Below, piece by piece: positions 27,501-36,523 of a stretch of 64,000 nt of DNA; position 1 is the first letter of the stretch; the number at the start of each line of letters is the position of its first letter. The notes below the pieces were generated by a model that saw nothing but the letters and a program-made list of their open reading frames with translations, was not told the origin of the DNA and searched no databases. Both the position numbers and the translations under genes were made by a program. Origin of the DNA: Nonomuraea thailandensis (lineage in GTDB: Bacteria > Actinomycetota > Actinomycetes > Streptosporangiales > Streptosporangiaceae); NCBI RefSeq assembly GCF_024172165.1, contig NZ_JAMZEB010000002.1, positions 12,359,501 through 12,423,500 on the forward strand, written 5' to 3'.

Positions 27501-28442
27501 GGGCCCGACGAACGGCCCAGGCTGGTCTGCTACGTGGTGCCCGCCGACCCCGCGGCGCCGCCGTCGGACGACGAGCTGGCCGAGGCCCTTCGGGCGAGCC
27601 TGCCCGGCTTCATGGTGCCCAACCGGTTTCTGCTCATGGACAGCCTGCCGATCACCGGCAACGGAAAGATCGACTACAAGGCGCTCGCCAGCCCCTACCG
27701 GCCATCCGGGAGCCCGGCCGAGGACGAGGCTCCCGCGCCGGAGGCCGCGCTCCACGAGCAGGCGCCTCCCACGACCGCGCCCGAGGCGAAGGCGATCAGC
27801 ACCACGGTCACCCGCGGGCTGCGACTCAGCCTCACCGTGTCGCCCGACGGGGTGATGGAGCTCGTCGTCGAGGGCGGCACCGACGGGCCGCTCACCCATG
27901 AAATCGCCACCACGCTGGCACCCGCCACGCCGCTGCCGTCCGCCGCGACGCTGCCGTCCGTCACGCCCGGCGCCGACCCGCAGCCCGCGCCCCACGCGGA
28001 ACCGCCGTCTCCCGCCCCGGCCGCCTCGCAGGCGGGTCCCGATCCGCAGGTGGAGCGGGCCGTGGCCAGGGTTTTCAGCGAGCTGCTCAAGACGCCGGTC
28101 GACGTGAGCACGCCCTTCTTCCGGCTGGGAGCCTCATCCCTGACCATGGTGCTCGCCCACCGCGCCCTCCGAGCCGAGCTCGACGAGGAACTGACGGTGG
28201 TGGACATGTTCGCCCGGCCAACGGTCAGGGAGCTCGCCACCTTCATCACCACCCGAAAGGAGGCGTCCCGCGACGCCACCCCGCCACCGAGGCAGAGCCC
28301 GCCGCCGGCATCCGGGCCCGCCTCCGACCAGCCCGCCTCCGACCAGCCCGCCTCCGACCAGCCCGCCTCCGACCAGCCCGCCCCTGATCACGCCGCCGCC
28401 CGGCGGGCGGCTCGGGCGCGTGCGGCGGAGCTCGCCGGATGA
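24510..28442 (+). CDS. NRPS: carrier - Cy - A(Cys) - carrier
   Basis: 1310 residues from a TTG at 24510, chosen for GGAAGGGG six nt upstream. Order: N-terminal carrier (Ser37 in LGLESFTAVRL), a Cy domain (opens FPLTPIQTAYLVGRDP; intact DVLALDLMS at Asp221, Asp226, Ser229), an A domain (FTSGSTGRPKG near 709, GELHIGGDGLARGY, YRTGDLGRW, NGKIDYK) and a C-terminal carrier (Ser1210 in LGASSL). Reading the binding pocket from FDLSVYDIF, VWNTAPALLEML, FLSADW and LGGATEASIWS gives DLYNLSLIW(K), the classic cysteine code. The arrangement equals the first part of yersiniabactin HMWP2, where the first carrier holds salicylate. It would join an acyl starter to Cys and cyclise it to a thiazoline. The C-terminus has a PASDQ repeat and a basic/Ala tail that may dock to the next protein. 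Confidence 0.93.
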   Translation: MGSATVEEVLACLADVLELRPSDLDPDAPLTTLGLESFTAVRLRRRLLEESGLGFPLTAFLGSATARTVAAGIVPDEPAGDGESFPLTPIQTAYLVGRDPAFPLGGVATFYYFEYDRVPQGSQEADLDRLETAWNRLVRRHPMLRMVVGADARQTVLDQVPGYAITRTDLRGESPERAGQALESLRAECSHQVLPTDRWPLFDLRAALLPDGRTRLFVGVDVLALDLMSWMRLMREWGRYTADPGLELPAPPLGFADLVRRRLEDPAELRRREQASAYWARRAPGLPDGPGLPWTRGPAEFSGHRLVRHAAELPAEEWAQLRKQGAAHGLSPTGLLLAAFGLVLQRWGARDPFCLNTTLFDRDDLALGDDTPGLDSIVGDFTSTVLVEVPVADPGRWYGFAGYAAAVNRQFWTDLDHRAVSGMEALRAAIESGERPRVTDPATGLPLPTHTVVFTSGVGLAGPGEPPAAWLGTEVFGVSQTPQVMLDHIVWDEDGRLRIAWDAVDGALPAGFVDGMLAAHVRLLRRLATEPELWTDPALGWDPSFLADEDVAGGAFGGAGPLLDEPLRAAARRAPSAPALLDLTREVTARDLAGRALRTGRALAALGVGPGDLVAVVADKGIAQVTALLGVLASGAGYVPVEPSWPAGRVASLSEQASIRTALLAPEADDTAWPEHVGAHRLDADGVLRRADSAQPRRPAPDDLAYAIFTSGSTGRPKGVAVEHRAARTTLDDLDDRFPLGPDDRVLALSAYSFDLSVYDIFSVLGSGGAVVVPEAHRQRDPGHWLELMARHRVTVWNTAPALLEMLVEYAELEPEAVREALSTLRLVFLSADWIPVTLPDRLRALAPGAEVVSLGGATEASIWSICHPIGQVDPSWPSIPYGRALGGQSFHILDEHGRPCPVGEPGELHIGGDGLARGYVGDPGQTAERFITHPILRRRLYRTGDLGRWRYDGTIEFLGRLDRQVKIRGHRIELGEIEATLDRHPAVRQAVARAVPGPDERPRLVCYVVPADPAAPPSDDELAEALRASLPGFMVPNRFLLMDSLPITGNGKIDYKALASPYRPSGSPAEDEAPAPEAALHEQAPPTTAPEAKAISTTVTRGLRLSLTVSPDGVMELVVEGGTDGPLTHEIATTLAPATPLPSAATLPSVTPGADPQPAPHAEPPSPAPAASQAGPDPQVERAVARVFSELLKTPVDVSTPFFRLGASSLTMVLAHRALRAELDEELTVVDMFARPTVRELATFITTRKEASRDATPPPRQSPPPASGPASDQPASDQPASDQPASDQPAPDHAAARRAARARAAELAG
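28317..28391 (+). repeat. 15-bp tandem repeat coding PASDQ
   Basis: CCCGCCTCCGACCAG occurs four times exactly (28317-28376) with a fifth degenerate copy after it, in the linker at the C-terminus of the NRPS. It is a flexible linker of likely variable copy number. Confidence 0.9.
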
Positions 28443-31400
28443 GCGCCGCGCAGGATCGGATCGCCGTCGTCGGCCTGGCCTGCCGCTTCCCCGGCGCGCC
28501 TGACGCCGACGCCTACTGGGAGTTGCTGCGGGACGGCCGCGAAGGGCTGACCAGGTTCACCGACGGCGAGCTGGCCGCCAGGGGCGTGCCGGGCAGGCTA
28601 CGGGCACACCCGGGCTTCGTCCCGGTGGGCGGGCTCATCGAGGGACAGGAGGAGCTCGACCCCGAGCCGTTCGGGTTCAGCGACGCCGAGGCCGCCCTGC
28701 TCGACCCCCAGCACCGCCTGTTCCTCGAATGCGCCTGGCACGCGCTGGAACACGCCGGTCACGGCGGCGGGCGCGGCGCGGGCGCGGTCGGTGTCTTCGC
28801 GGGCGCCATGCAGAGCGCCTACCTGGCGAGCAACCTCGCCGGCCGGTGGAACCCGACAGGCGCGGGGCGGGACCCGCTCGGCAGCCTGCAGACGGCGATC
28901 TCCACCCAGGCCGACTACCTGCCGCTGCAGACCGCCTACCGGCTGAACCTGACCGGGCCCGCGGTGGCGGTGGCGTCGAGCTGCTCGACCTCGCTGGTCG
29001 CCGTGCACCTGGCCGCGCAGTCGCTGCTGTCCGGCGAGTGCGACACCGCGCTCGCGGGCGGGGTGTCGCTGATCGTGCCGCAGGGCCAGGGGTACGTGCA
29101 CGTCGCCGGCGGCGTGTACGCGGCGGACGGGACGGTCAGGCCGTTCAGCGCGGACGGCACCGGCATCGTCTACACGCAGGGCGTGGGCGTGGTGGTGCTG
29201 CGCCGCCTGGCCGACGCGCTGGCCGGCGGCGACCCGGTGCTCGCCGTGCTGCACGGCTCGGCGGTGAACAACGACGGAGCCGACAAGGCCGGGTTCACCG
29301 CGCCGTCCATGCGCGGCCAGGCCCGGGCGGTGGCCGAAGCGCTCGCGGTGGCCGGCGCGTCACCGCACGAGATCGGGCTCATCGAGGCGCACGGCACCGC
29401 CACCGCGCTCGGCGATCCCATCGAGGTGGCCGCGCTGCGGCGGGTGTTCGGCGACACCGGGCCGGCGTGGTGCGGGCTCGGCTCGGTGAAGGGCAACATC
29501 GGCCACGCCAACTCGGCCGCCGGCATCGCCTCGTTCATCAAGGCGGTCCTGGCGGTGCGGCACCGGGTGCTGCCCGCGTCGCTGCACGCCCATCCGCTCA
29601 ACCCGCTGCTCGGCCTGGAGGGCTCGCCGTTCGAGGTCGTCGCCGGGACCAGGGACTGGGACACGCCTGCCCTGGCCGGGGTCAGCTCGTTCGGCATCGG
29701 TGGCACCAACTGCCATGCGGTGCTCGGGCCGGCACCGCGCCGGCCGCCCGTGCCCGCCGACCGGCGGCCCCAGCTGCTGGCCGTCTCGGCCGCCACCCCT
29801 GAGGCCGCGGTCGCGACCGCCCGCGCCGTAGCGTCCCGGGCCGGAGCCGACGAGGCCGGGCTCGCCCGCACGCTGGCCACAGGGCGTGCCGAGCTGGCCT
29901 ACCGGGTGGCGGGCGTGGGCCGGGCCGGCCTGGCGGCGGCGACCCCCGTCAAGGCCGCCGCCCCGCGCCTGGTGCTCGCCTTTCCTGGCGCGGGGAGCGC
30001 GTATCCCGGGATGGGCGGTGGGCTCTACCGGGACGAACCGGTCTTCGCCCGGGCCGTGGACGAGTGCGCGGAGCGGCTGCTCCCGCTGCTCGGCGCCGAC
30101 GTCCGCGACGCCCTGGATCCGGCGATCCCCGAGGCCCGCGTCCGTGACGCCGGATTCGGGCTGCCGGCGGTCTTCGCCGTGTCGTACGGGGTGGCACGGC
30201 TGCTGGCGTCGTGGGGCATCGTGCCCGACGCCCTCGTCGGGCACAGCCTGGGCGAGTGCACGGCCGCGGCCGTGAGCGGCGCGCTGCCGCTCCCCGAAGC
30301 CGCCAGGCTGGTCGCCGCCCGGTGCGCCGCCGCGGCCAGAGCCGCCGGCGGCGGATCGATGCTCGCGGTGCCGCTCGGCGAGGAAGCGGTGGGCGAGCTG
30401 CTGGCACATCACCCCGATCTCGACATCGCCGCCGTCAACGCCCCGGCCGCGTGCGTGGTGTCCGGGCCCGCGGCGGCCATCGACCGGCTGGCGGACGAAC
30501 TGCGCGGACGTCGGATCACGGGCACGAGGCTGCGGGTGAACGCCGCGATGCACTCCCGCCTGATGGAGCCGGAGCTGCCCGGCCTGGGCGCGGCACTGGC
30601 CGGGCTGACGGGCGGCGCGCCCGACGTGCCCGTGTTCAGCACGGTCACCGGCGCCTCGATCGGCGCCGAGCTGGCGGACGCCGGTCACTGGACGCGGCAG
30701 TTGCGCGAGCCCGTACGGTTCGCGCGTGCCTTGCGGGCAGCAGCCGGCCCGGAGGGCGAGACCCTGCTCGTGGAGGCCGGGCCGGGAAGCGCCCTGTCCG
30801 CTCTCGCCCGCAGGAACGCCCTGCCCGGCCTGCGGTCGGTCGTGACCACGTTGCTGCCGGACGAGCCGGAGACGGCGGGCCTGCGGCAGGCCGCCGGAAC
30901 GTTGTGGGCCCATGGCAGGCCGGTGGACTTGGCCGCGTTGCCCGCGGCCGGCGGGCGGCGGGTGCACGCGCCCGGGTACGCCTTCCAGCGCCGCCGCCTG
31001 TGGATCGATCCGCCTTCCCCGGACACGCCATCGGAGATCGACGCGGACGAGCCGTTGCAGGTCCCGGTCTGGACCCAGGTCGTCCCCACCGGCTCGGCCC
31101 CGGTCCCGGCCGGGCGCTGGGCGGTGATCGGCGCCGGCGCGCTGGCGGACGAGCTGCGTGTCCGCCTCGAATCGCCCGATCCCACGGTTCCCCTGGCCGG
31201 GCTGGTCGCGGTCGCGACGGACGCCGAGCCGGGCGGCGGCGCCGTCTCCGCCGCCGTGCTGGCGTTCGGGGAGGTCGCCGCCGTGGCGGCGGAGCAGCCC
31301 GGGCAGCCGTGCCTGCTTCTGGTCACCCGGTACGGCGAGCAGGTGGGCGGCGATCCACCGCCCGATCCGGCGCAGGCGGCCGTCCGCGTGCTGCCACGGG

Positions 31401-34400
31401 TGCTGGGCCAGGAGCAGCCCGGCCTGCGGTGGGCCACGCTCGACCTGGGCGCGCCGGCCGATCCCGCCGCCGAGGCGGGCGCCGTGCTGCGCGAGCTCGG
31501 CGTCCTCGCGAGCGGAGAAGAAACGGGAACGGAGACCGCCCTGCGCGGCGCGTCCAGATGGCGACGGCGCCTGGCGCCGTGGACCCCGCCCGTCACCGGA
31601 GGAGACGCCACGCCGCCCGGCACCGTGCTGATCACCGGCGGGCTCGGGGCCGTCGGGCAGTTGTTCGCACGTCACCTGGCCGCGCGCGGGCATCGCGTGG
31701 TCGTCACCTCGCGGACGGCCGATCGCCGGGGTGCCGCGCTCGCCGGGGCCGGTGTGGACGTGCGAGTCTGCGACGCCGCCGATCCCGCCGCGACCGCGGC
31801 CCTGATCGGGGAGCTCTCCGCCGGCGGGCCGATCGGGCTCGTCGTCCACGCGGCAGGCGTGGTGGCGGGGGCGAGGCTGGATCCGCTGCGATCGCTCGAC
31901 GCCGAGCAGGCCACCGAGCACGTACGGGCCAAGGCCGGGGGAGTGCTCGCGCTGCGGGACGCGATCACCGCGCTGCCGGCGGAGCGCCGTCCCCGGACGG
32001 TGCTCCTCATGTCCTCGCTCACCACGCTGGTCGGAGGCGTCGGCATGGGGCCCTACGCGGCCGCCAACGCCGCGATGGACGCGCTCGGCCTCGCCGCACC
32101 CGGCCCCACCCGGTGGATCAGCGCGGTCTGGGACGGCTGGCGGGTGGCCGAGGACGGCGCCGAGGCCACCGTCGTCCTCACCGGCGCGCTCGACGCCCCC
32201 ACCGGCACCAGGGCGCTGGACCGGCTGCTGGCCGCAGGCGAGTCCGGCATCCTGCCGCCGGTCGTGTCGGTCGCCGCGACCGGCCTCGACCCGCGCATCG
32301 CCGAGGCGGGCAGGCCCAGGACGATCGCGGGGACCGGCCGCGACGTGGCGCGCCTGTCCCCGTCCGAGCGGGTGGTGGCGGAGCTGTGGTCGGAGCTGTT
32401 CGGCGTCCCGGTGACCGATCCCGACGCCGACTTCTTCGCGCTCGGCGGCCACTCCTTGCTGGGCGTGCGGATGCTGGCCGCGCTCGGCGAGCGCTTCGGC
32501 GCGCGGCCGGGAATGCGGGACCTGCTGGCCGCGCCCACCGTGGCGGGGATCGCCAAGCTGGTCGGATCGGCGGGCACCGGGCCGGACCCGGAGGTCACGC
32601 TGGAGGAGGACGTCCTCGACGGTGACGGCACCTTCGCGATGACCCGGGTCCAGCACGCCTACTGGATCGGGCGCAACGGCGGCTACCAGTGGGGAGACCT
32701 GCCCTGCCACTTCTCCCTCGAGTACGACTGCCACGGCCTGGACCTCGGCCGTTTCGAGGAGGCGTGGAACCAGGTCGTGGCCCGCCACCCCATGCTGCGC
32801 GCCGTGGCCACCCCCGAGGGACGGCTGCGCGTGCTGGACGACCTGCCGCGCTACCGGATCCGGGCGCACGACCTGACCACGCTGACGCGGGAGCGCCGGA
32901 CGCAACGGCTGGCCGCCCTGCGGGAGAGGCTGTCCACCAGGCCGGGCCCGCCGGACCGCTGGCCGCTGGCGCAGATCCAGGCGGCCCGGCTGCCCGGCGG
33001 CCTGATCAGGCTGTTCATCGGGGTGGACGTGCTCATCTGCGACGCCGCGAGCTGGTGGATCATCGAGTCCGAGCTGCACGCCCTCTACACCCGCCCCGGC
33101 GTCCCGCTGCCGCCGCTGGATCTGCACCCGGCGGCCTGCTCCGCGGCCCTGGAGCGCCGGGGCGACGACCGCGCCGCGCGCTACTGGCGCGAGCGGCTCG
33201 ACACGCTTCCCGGCCCGCCCCGCCTGCCGGTCCGCGACCCGGACGGGACGCCTCCCAGGTTCGTACGACGCTCCGCACGGCTGGACCGTGCGGAGTGGGC
33301 GGCGTTCCGGCAGGCCGCAGCCCGGCACCGGGTCACTCCGGCGGCGGCGCTGCTGACCGTCTACGCCGACGCCCTGGCCCGCTGGTCAGGATCGGCCGGG
33401 TTCTGCGTGACGCTGACCCTCTTCGACCGCCCGGCCATCCACCCGCACGTCAACCGGGTCGTCGGCGACTTCACCTCCCTGCTGCTGCACGAGGTCCCCG
33501 CCGAGCCCGCCGCCGTCTTCGCCGACCGGGCCGCGGCCACCCAGGCGAGGATGTTCGCGGACCTCGACCACCGCGGCTTCTTCGCACTGGACGTGCTCGC
33601 CGAGCAGGCCGCCAGGACGGGAGAGGTACGGCCGGTCCCCGTGGTGTTCACCAGCGCGCTCGGCATCACCGACATGGTGGACGGCGGCGGCCGGCTGGAG
33701 TGGGCGGGCGAGCAGGTGCACGCGCTCTCGCAGACCCCGCAGACCTGGCTCGACCACCAGGTGCTCGAACACGACGGCGAGTTGCGGCTGCAATGGGACG
33801 CGCTGGACGGCGTCCTGCCGGGCGACGAGCTGGAGGCGGTGATCGCCGGGCACGCGGCACGGGTGCGCGAGCTGGCCGCGTCGCCCGCCGCCTGGACGAC
33901 CCTGCCCGAACCCGGGCAGACCGTCGCGGCACGACCGCCCGGCGACGACGTTCCTTCCTCCGGCCACGTCACACCCGCCCCGGCCGAGCCGTGCCCCGTG
34001 CGGGGCATCGTCCTGCCGCTGCGCGCCGAGCCGAGCCGCGTGCCGCCGGTGCGCGCCGAGGCGGTCCCCGTGCCGCCGGTGCGCGCCGAGGCGGTCCCCG
34101 TGCGGGACATCGTGCTGCCGTTGCGTGCCGAGCCCGGCGGGGCGGCCCGCCCCACCCTGTACCTCGCCCACCCTTCGGGCGGGGACGTGCTGTGCTATGC
34201 CGAGCTGTCCCGGCTGCTGGATCCCCGCGTGGACGTGGTGGCGCTCGCCGACCCCGAGCTGGCGGGCGCGTACGGGCCGGGGCCGGAGACCGTCGAGGGC
34301 ATCGCCGAGCAGTACGTGCGCGCGATCGACGCCTCCGGGGGCCCGGGGGAGGGCCCCTGGCTGCTGGGCGGCTGGTCGATGGGCGGCACCGTGGCCCAGG

Positions 34401-34987
34401 AGATGGCCCGGCAGCTGCACGCCGGGGGCCGGCCCGCCGCGCTGCTGGCGCTGCTCGACTCCAACGACCCCGCGCTCATCCGCGAGGTTCCCGGCAGCGA
34501 CGCCGCCGAGGTCGAATGGCAGGTGACGGTCCGGCACCTGCACGCCCTGGAGGCGTACCTCGGCATCGACCTGAGCGTCGGTGACGTGCCGGAGGAGCGG
34601 CGGATGGCCGCGGCCGCCGACCGGCTGCGCGAGCACCGGTTGCTCGGCCGCGGCGAGGACCTGGCGGGGCGGGTGGCCGTGTTCGCCAGGCACCTGCGGG
34701 CGCTGGCCGCCCATACCCCGCGGCGGCTGGCCGACCGGGGCACGGTCACGCTGCTGATCCGGGCGGAGCGGCCCTCACCTCGCAACTCAGGCATCGGCAT
34801 GGGCGTCGACGACACTCCGCCGGGCCGGCCCGACCTCGGCTGGGGACGCCACCTGGCCGGGCCCGTCGAGGCCACCGGCGTCGACGCCCACCACTACGGC
34901 CTGCTGCACCCTCCGGTGCTGCCCGCCGTGGCCCGGCTGATCAACGCCGCGCTCGACAGGGCGCTGGCGCGACTTCGAGAAAGGTAA
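28439..34987 (+). CDS. Hybrid PKS-NRPS: KS-AT-KR-ACP-Cy-TE
   Basis: 2182 residues. KS: Cys182 in SSCSTSL, EAHGTATALGDP, GNIGHANSAAG. AT: Ser603 in GHSLGECTAA; the AAMHSRLM segment fits malonyl better than methylmalonyl selectivity. KR: GGLGAVGQL near 1065 and MSSLTTLVGG with Tyr1206. ACP: Ser1339 in LGGHSLLG. Cy: MTRVQHAYWIGRNGG and intact DVLICDAAS (Asp1530, Asp1535, Ser1538). TE: GGWSMGGT with Ser1980 and a late DAHHYGLLHPP. The parts match yersiniabactin HMWP1 without its two methyltransferases and without a carrier between Cy and TE; a repeated Pro/Arg linker (34000-34130) is there instead. It would add a malonate unit, reduce it, condense and cyclise a Cys held on another protein, then release the product. 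It overlaps the upstream NRPS gene by ATGA. Confidence 0.93.
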   Translation: MSAAQDRIAVVGLACRFPGAPDADAYWELLRDGREGLTRFTDGELAARGVPGRLRAHPGFVPVGGLIEGQEELDPEPFGFSDAEAALLDPQHRLFLECAWHALEHAGHGGGRGAGAVGVFAGAMQSAYLASNLAGRWNPTGAGRDPLGSLQTAISTQADYLPLQTAYRLNLTGPAVAVASSCSTSLVAVHLAAQSLLSGECDTALAGGVSLIVPQGQGYVHVAGGVYAADGTVRPFSADGTGIVYTQGVGVVVLRRLADALAGGDPVLAVLHGSAVNNDGADKAGFTAPSMRGQARAVAEALAVAGASPHEIGLIEAHGTATALGDPIEVAALRRVFGDTGPAWCGLGSVKGNIGHANSAAGIASFIKAVLAVRHRVLPASLHAHPLNPLLGLEGSPFEVVAGTRDWDTPALAGVSSFGIGGTNCHAVLGPAPRRPPVPADRRPQLLAVSAATPEAAVATARAVASRAGADEAGLARTLATGRAELAYRVAGVGRAGLAAATPVKAAAPRLVLAFPGAGSAYPGMGGGLYRDEPVFARAVDECAERLLPLLGADVRDALDPAIPEARVRDAGFGLPAVFAVSYGVARLLASWGIVPDALVGHSLGECTAAAVSGALPLPEAARLVAARCAAAARAAGGGSMLAVPLGEEAVGELLAHHPDLDIAAVNAPAACVVSGPAAAIDRLADELRGRRITGTRLRVNAAMHSRLMEPELPGLGAALAGLTGGAPDVPVFSTVTGASIGAELADAGHWTRQLREPVRFARALRAAAGPEGETLLVEAGPGSALSALARRNALPGLRSVVTTLLPDEPETAGLRQAAGTLWAHGRPVDLAALPAAGGRRVHAPGYAFQRRRLWIDPPSPDTPSEIDADEPLQVPVWTQVVPTGSAPVPAGRWAVIGAGALADELRVRLESPDPTVPLAGLVAVATDAEPGGGAVSAAVLAFGEVAAVAAEQPGQPCLLLVTRYGEQVGGDPPPDPAQAAVRVLPRVLGQEQPGLRWATLDLGAPADPAAEAGAVLRELGVLASGEETGTETALRGASRWRRRLAPWTPPVTGGDATPPGTVLITGGLGAVGQLFARHLAARGHRVVVTSRTADRRGAALAGAGVDVRVCDAADPAATAALIGELSAGGPIGLVVHAAGVVAGARLDPLRSLDAEQATEHVRAKAGGVLALRDAITALPAERRPRTVLLMSSLTTLVGGVGMGPYAAANAAMDALGLAAPGPTRWISAVWDGWRVAEDGAEATVVLTGALDAPTGTRALDRLLAAGESGILPPVVSVAATGLDPRIAEAGRPRTIAGTGRDVARLSPSERVVAELWSELFGVPVTDPDADFFALGGHSLLGVRMLAALGERFGARPGMRDLLAAPTVAGIAKLVGSAGTGPDPEVTLEEDVLDGDGTFAMTRVQHAYWIGRNGGYQWGDLPCHFSLEYDCHGLDLGRFEEAWNQVVARHPMLRAVATPEGRLRVLDDLPRYRIRAHDLTTLTRERRTQRLAALRERLSTRPGPPDRWPLAQIQAARLPGGLIRLFIGVDVLICDAASWWIIESELHALYTRPGVPLPPLDLHPAACSAALERRGDDRAARYWRERLDTLPGPPRLPVRDPDGTPPRFVRRSARLDRAEWAAFRQAAARHRVTPAAALLTVYADALARWSGSAGFCVTLTLFDRPAIHPHVNRVVGDFTSLLLHEVPAEPAAVFADRAAATQARMFADLDHRGFFALDVLAEQAARTGEVRPVPVVFTSALGITDMVDGGGRLEWAGEQVHALSQTPQTWLDHQVLEHDGELRLQWDALDGVLPGDELEAVIAGHAARVRELAASPAAWTTLPEPGQTVAARPPGDDVPSSGHVTPAPAEPCPVRGIVLPLRAEPSRVPPVRAEAVPVPPVRAEAVPVRDIVLPLRAEPGGAARPTLYLAHPSGGDVLCYAELSRLLDPRVDVVALADPELAGAYGPGPETVEGIAEQYVRAIDASGGPGEGPWLLGGWSMGGTVAQEMARQLHAGGRPAALLALLDSNDPALIREVPGSDAAEVEWQVTVRHLHALEAYLGIDLSVGDVPEERRMAAAADRLREHRLLGRGEDLAGRVAVFARHLRALAAHTPRRLADRGTVTLLIRAERPSPRNSGIGMGVDDTPPGRPDLGWGRHLAGPVEATGVDAHHYGLLHPPVLPAVARLINAALDRALARLRER

Positions 34988-34989
34988 CC

Positions 34990-36522
34990 ATGCACACGCA
35001 GCTCCGCCGCCGGTCAGCGGCGGTCGTCACCGCGGTCGCCCTCCTGGCGGGCTGTTCCACGACCACGTCCGGCCCGGCACCGGCCGCCACAGGCACAGGC
35101 ACAGGCACCGTGCGCTACGCCGCGCCCGGCTCGCCCTCCAACGCCGTCACCGACCCGCACGGCCTGCTGCCCGGCGAGAGCGACGTGGTCAGGATGGCCC
35201 TGACCTACGACGTCCTCACCGTTCCCGGCGCCGACGGCGGCACCAAGCCGCGCCTGGCGACCGAGTGGCGGCCCGACGCCACCCTGACCAAGTGGCGCAT
35301 CACCCTCCGCGGCGACGCCACCTTCTCCGACGGCCGCCCGGTCAGGGCGGCCGACGCGCTGTTCTCGCTGCGCCGGATGGGCAAGAAGGCGGCGGAGAAC
35401 TTCGGCCGCATGGCCATGTTCGACCTCGACGCCTCCACGACCATCGACGACACCACGTTCGAGCTGGTGACCAGGAAGCCCTACGCCGAGGTCGGCAAGG
35501 CGCTGGAGGGCGCGACGTTCGTCGTGCCCGAGGGCAGCGACGACTTCGGGAAGCCGGTGCCCGGCTCCGGCCCGTTCCGCCCGACGGACAGGGGCGGCGC
35601 CCAGGCGGTGGTGTACGAGCGCAACGACGACTGGTGGGGTCCCGAGCCGCCCGCCAGGATCATCGAGGTGCGTGCCGTGCCCGACCCGCAGGCACGCGCG
35701 CAGGCGTTGCTGTCCGGCCAGGTCGACCTGGCCGGGGGAGTGCCCGCCACGCTGGCCAAGCAGCAGGAGGGCAACAGCGCGGTCCGGCTGCTGCGCCGGC
35801 CGGGCGCCACCCTGTACCCGCTGGTCATGCGCATGGACACCGAGCCCTTCGACGACCTGCGGGTACGCCAGGCCGTCCGGCTCGCCCTCGACCGGCAGCA
35901 GCTCCTGGACACCGTCTTCCTCGGCTACGGCGAGGCCGGCAACGACCTCATCACCCCCAAGGACCCGACCAGCCCGGCGACGCTGGAACAGCGCACCCGC
36001 GACCTCGCCCGGGCCAGGAAGCTGATGGCGGAGGCGGGCCTCGCGGACGGCGTCGATCTCACACTGCGCACCACCACCGCCTATCCGGGCATGGACAGCG
36101 CGGCCACGCTGATCGCCCGGCAGCTCGCCGAGATCGGGATGCGGGTGAAGGTGGCCGTCGAGCCGGCCGACACCTACTTCTCCGCCGTCTACGCCCGCGA
36201 ACCCTTCTACATCAGCTACCTGGGCGGCATCCCGTTCCTCGACGTGGTGAGGGTGGCGCTCACGCCCGGCTCCCCGACCAACGAGACGGCGTGGCAGGAC
36301 CGCGCCTGGTCGGCGGAGCTCGACAAGGCCCTGGCCGAGCCGGACGACACCGAGCGGCACCGGCTCCTGGGCGAGCTGCAGGCCAGGCTCCGCGACCAGG
36401 GCGGCTACGCGATCTGGGCGCTCAGCGACCGCCTCGACCTGGCCAGGGCCGGGGTGAGCGGCGTGCCCGAGGGGATCGGCTTCGCCTCGGCGTTCATCGA
36501 CCAGGTGAGCCTGGACGGCTGA
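34990..36522 (+). CDS. Nickel/peptide-type substrate-binding lipoprotein, candidate metallophore receptor
   Basis: 510 residues, starting 3 nt after the PKS-NRPS stop. Lipoprotein signal VAVALLAGCSTT (Cys about 22). SBP_bac_5 features: TYDVLTV, KWRITLRGDATFSDGRPVRAADALFSL, GSGPFRPTD, VRQAVRLALDRQQLLDTVF. This is the family of NikA, DppA and the staphylopine receptor CntA. Its place inside a metallophore biosynthetic operon argues that it binds the metal-loaded product outside the membrane. Most actinomycete siderophore receptors are FecB/FepB-like, so this receptor class is notable. Confidence 0.88.
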   Translation: MHTQLRRRSAAVVTAVALLAGCSTTTSGPAPAATGTGTGTVRYAAPGSPSNAVTDPHGLLPGESDVVRMALTYDVLTVPGADGGTKPRLATEWRPDATLTKWRITLRGDATFSDGRPVRAADALFSLRRMGKKAAENFGRMAMFDLDASTTIDDTTFELVTRKPYAEVGKALEGATFVVPEGSDDFGKPVPGSGPFRPTDRGGAQAVVYERNDDWWGPEPPARIIEVRAVPDPQARAQALLSGQVDLAGGVPATLAKQQEGNSAVRLLRRPGATLYPLVMRMDTEPFDDLRVRQAVRLALDRQQLLDTVFLGYGEAGNDLITPKDPTSPATLEQRTRDLARARKLMAEAGLADGVDLTLRTTTAYPGMDSAATLIARQLAEIGMRVKVAVEPADTYFSAVYAREPFYISYLGGIPFLDVVRVALTPGSPTNETAWQDRAWSAELDKALAEPDDTERHRLLGELQARLRDQGGYAIWALSDRLDLARAGVSGVPEGIGFASAFIDQVSLDG

Positions 36523-36523
36523 G

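Noticed and set aside
24504..27995. Long reverse-strand open frame opposite the NRPS gene
   Set aside because: Antisense shadow of the carrier-Cy-A-carrier protein, with no domain and low-complexity composition.
29360..33328. Very long reverse-strand open frame (about 1320 codons) opposite the PKS-NRPS gene
   Set aside because: It is antisense to a clearly conserved KS-AT-KR-ACP-Cy protein. The translation is Arg/Gly/His/Gln-rich without motifs, the usual shadow of high-GC coding DNA.
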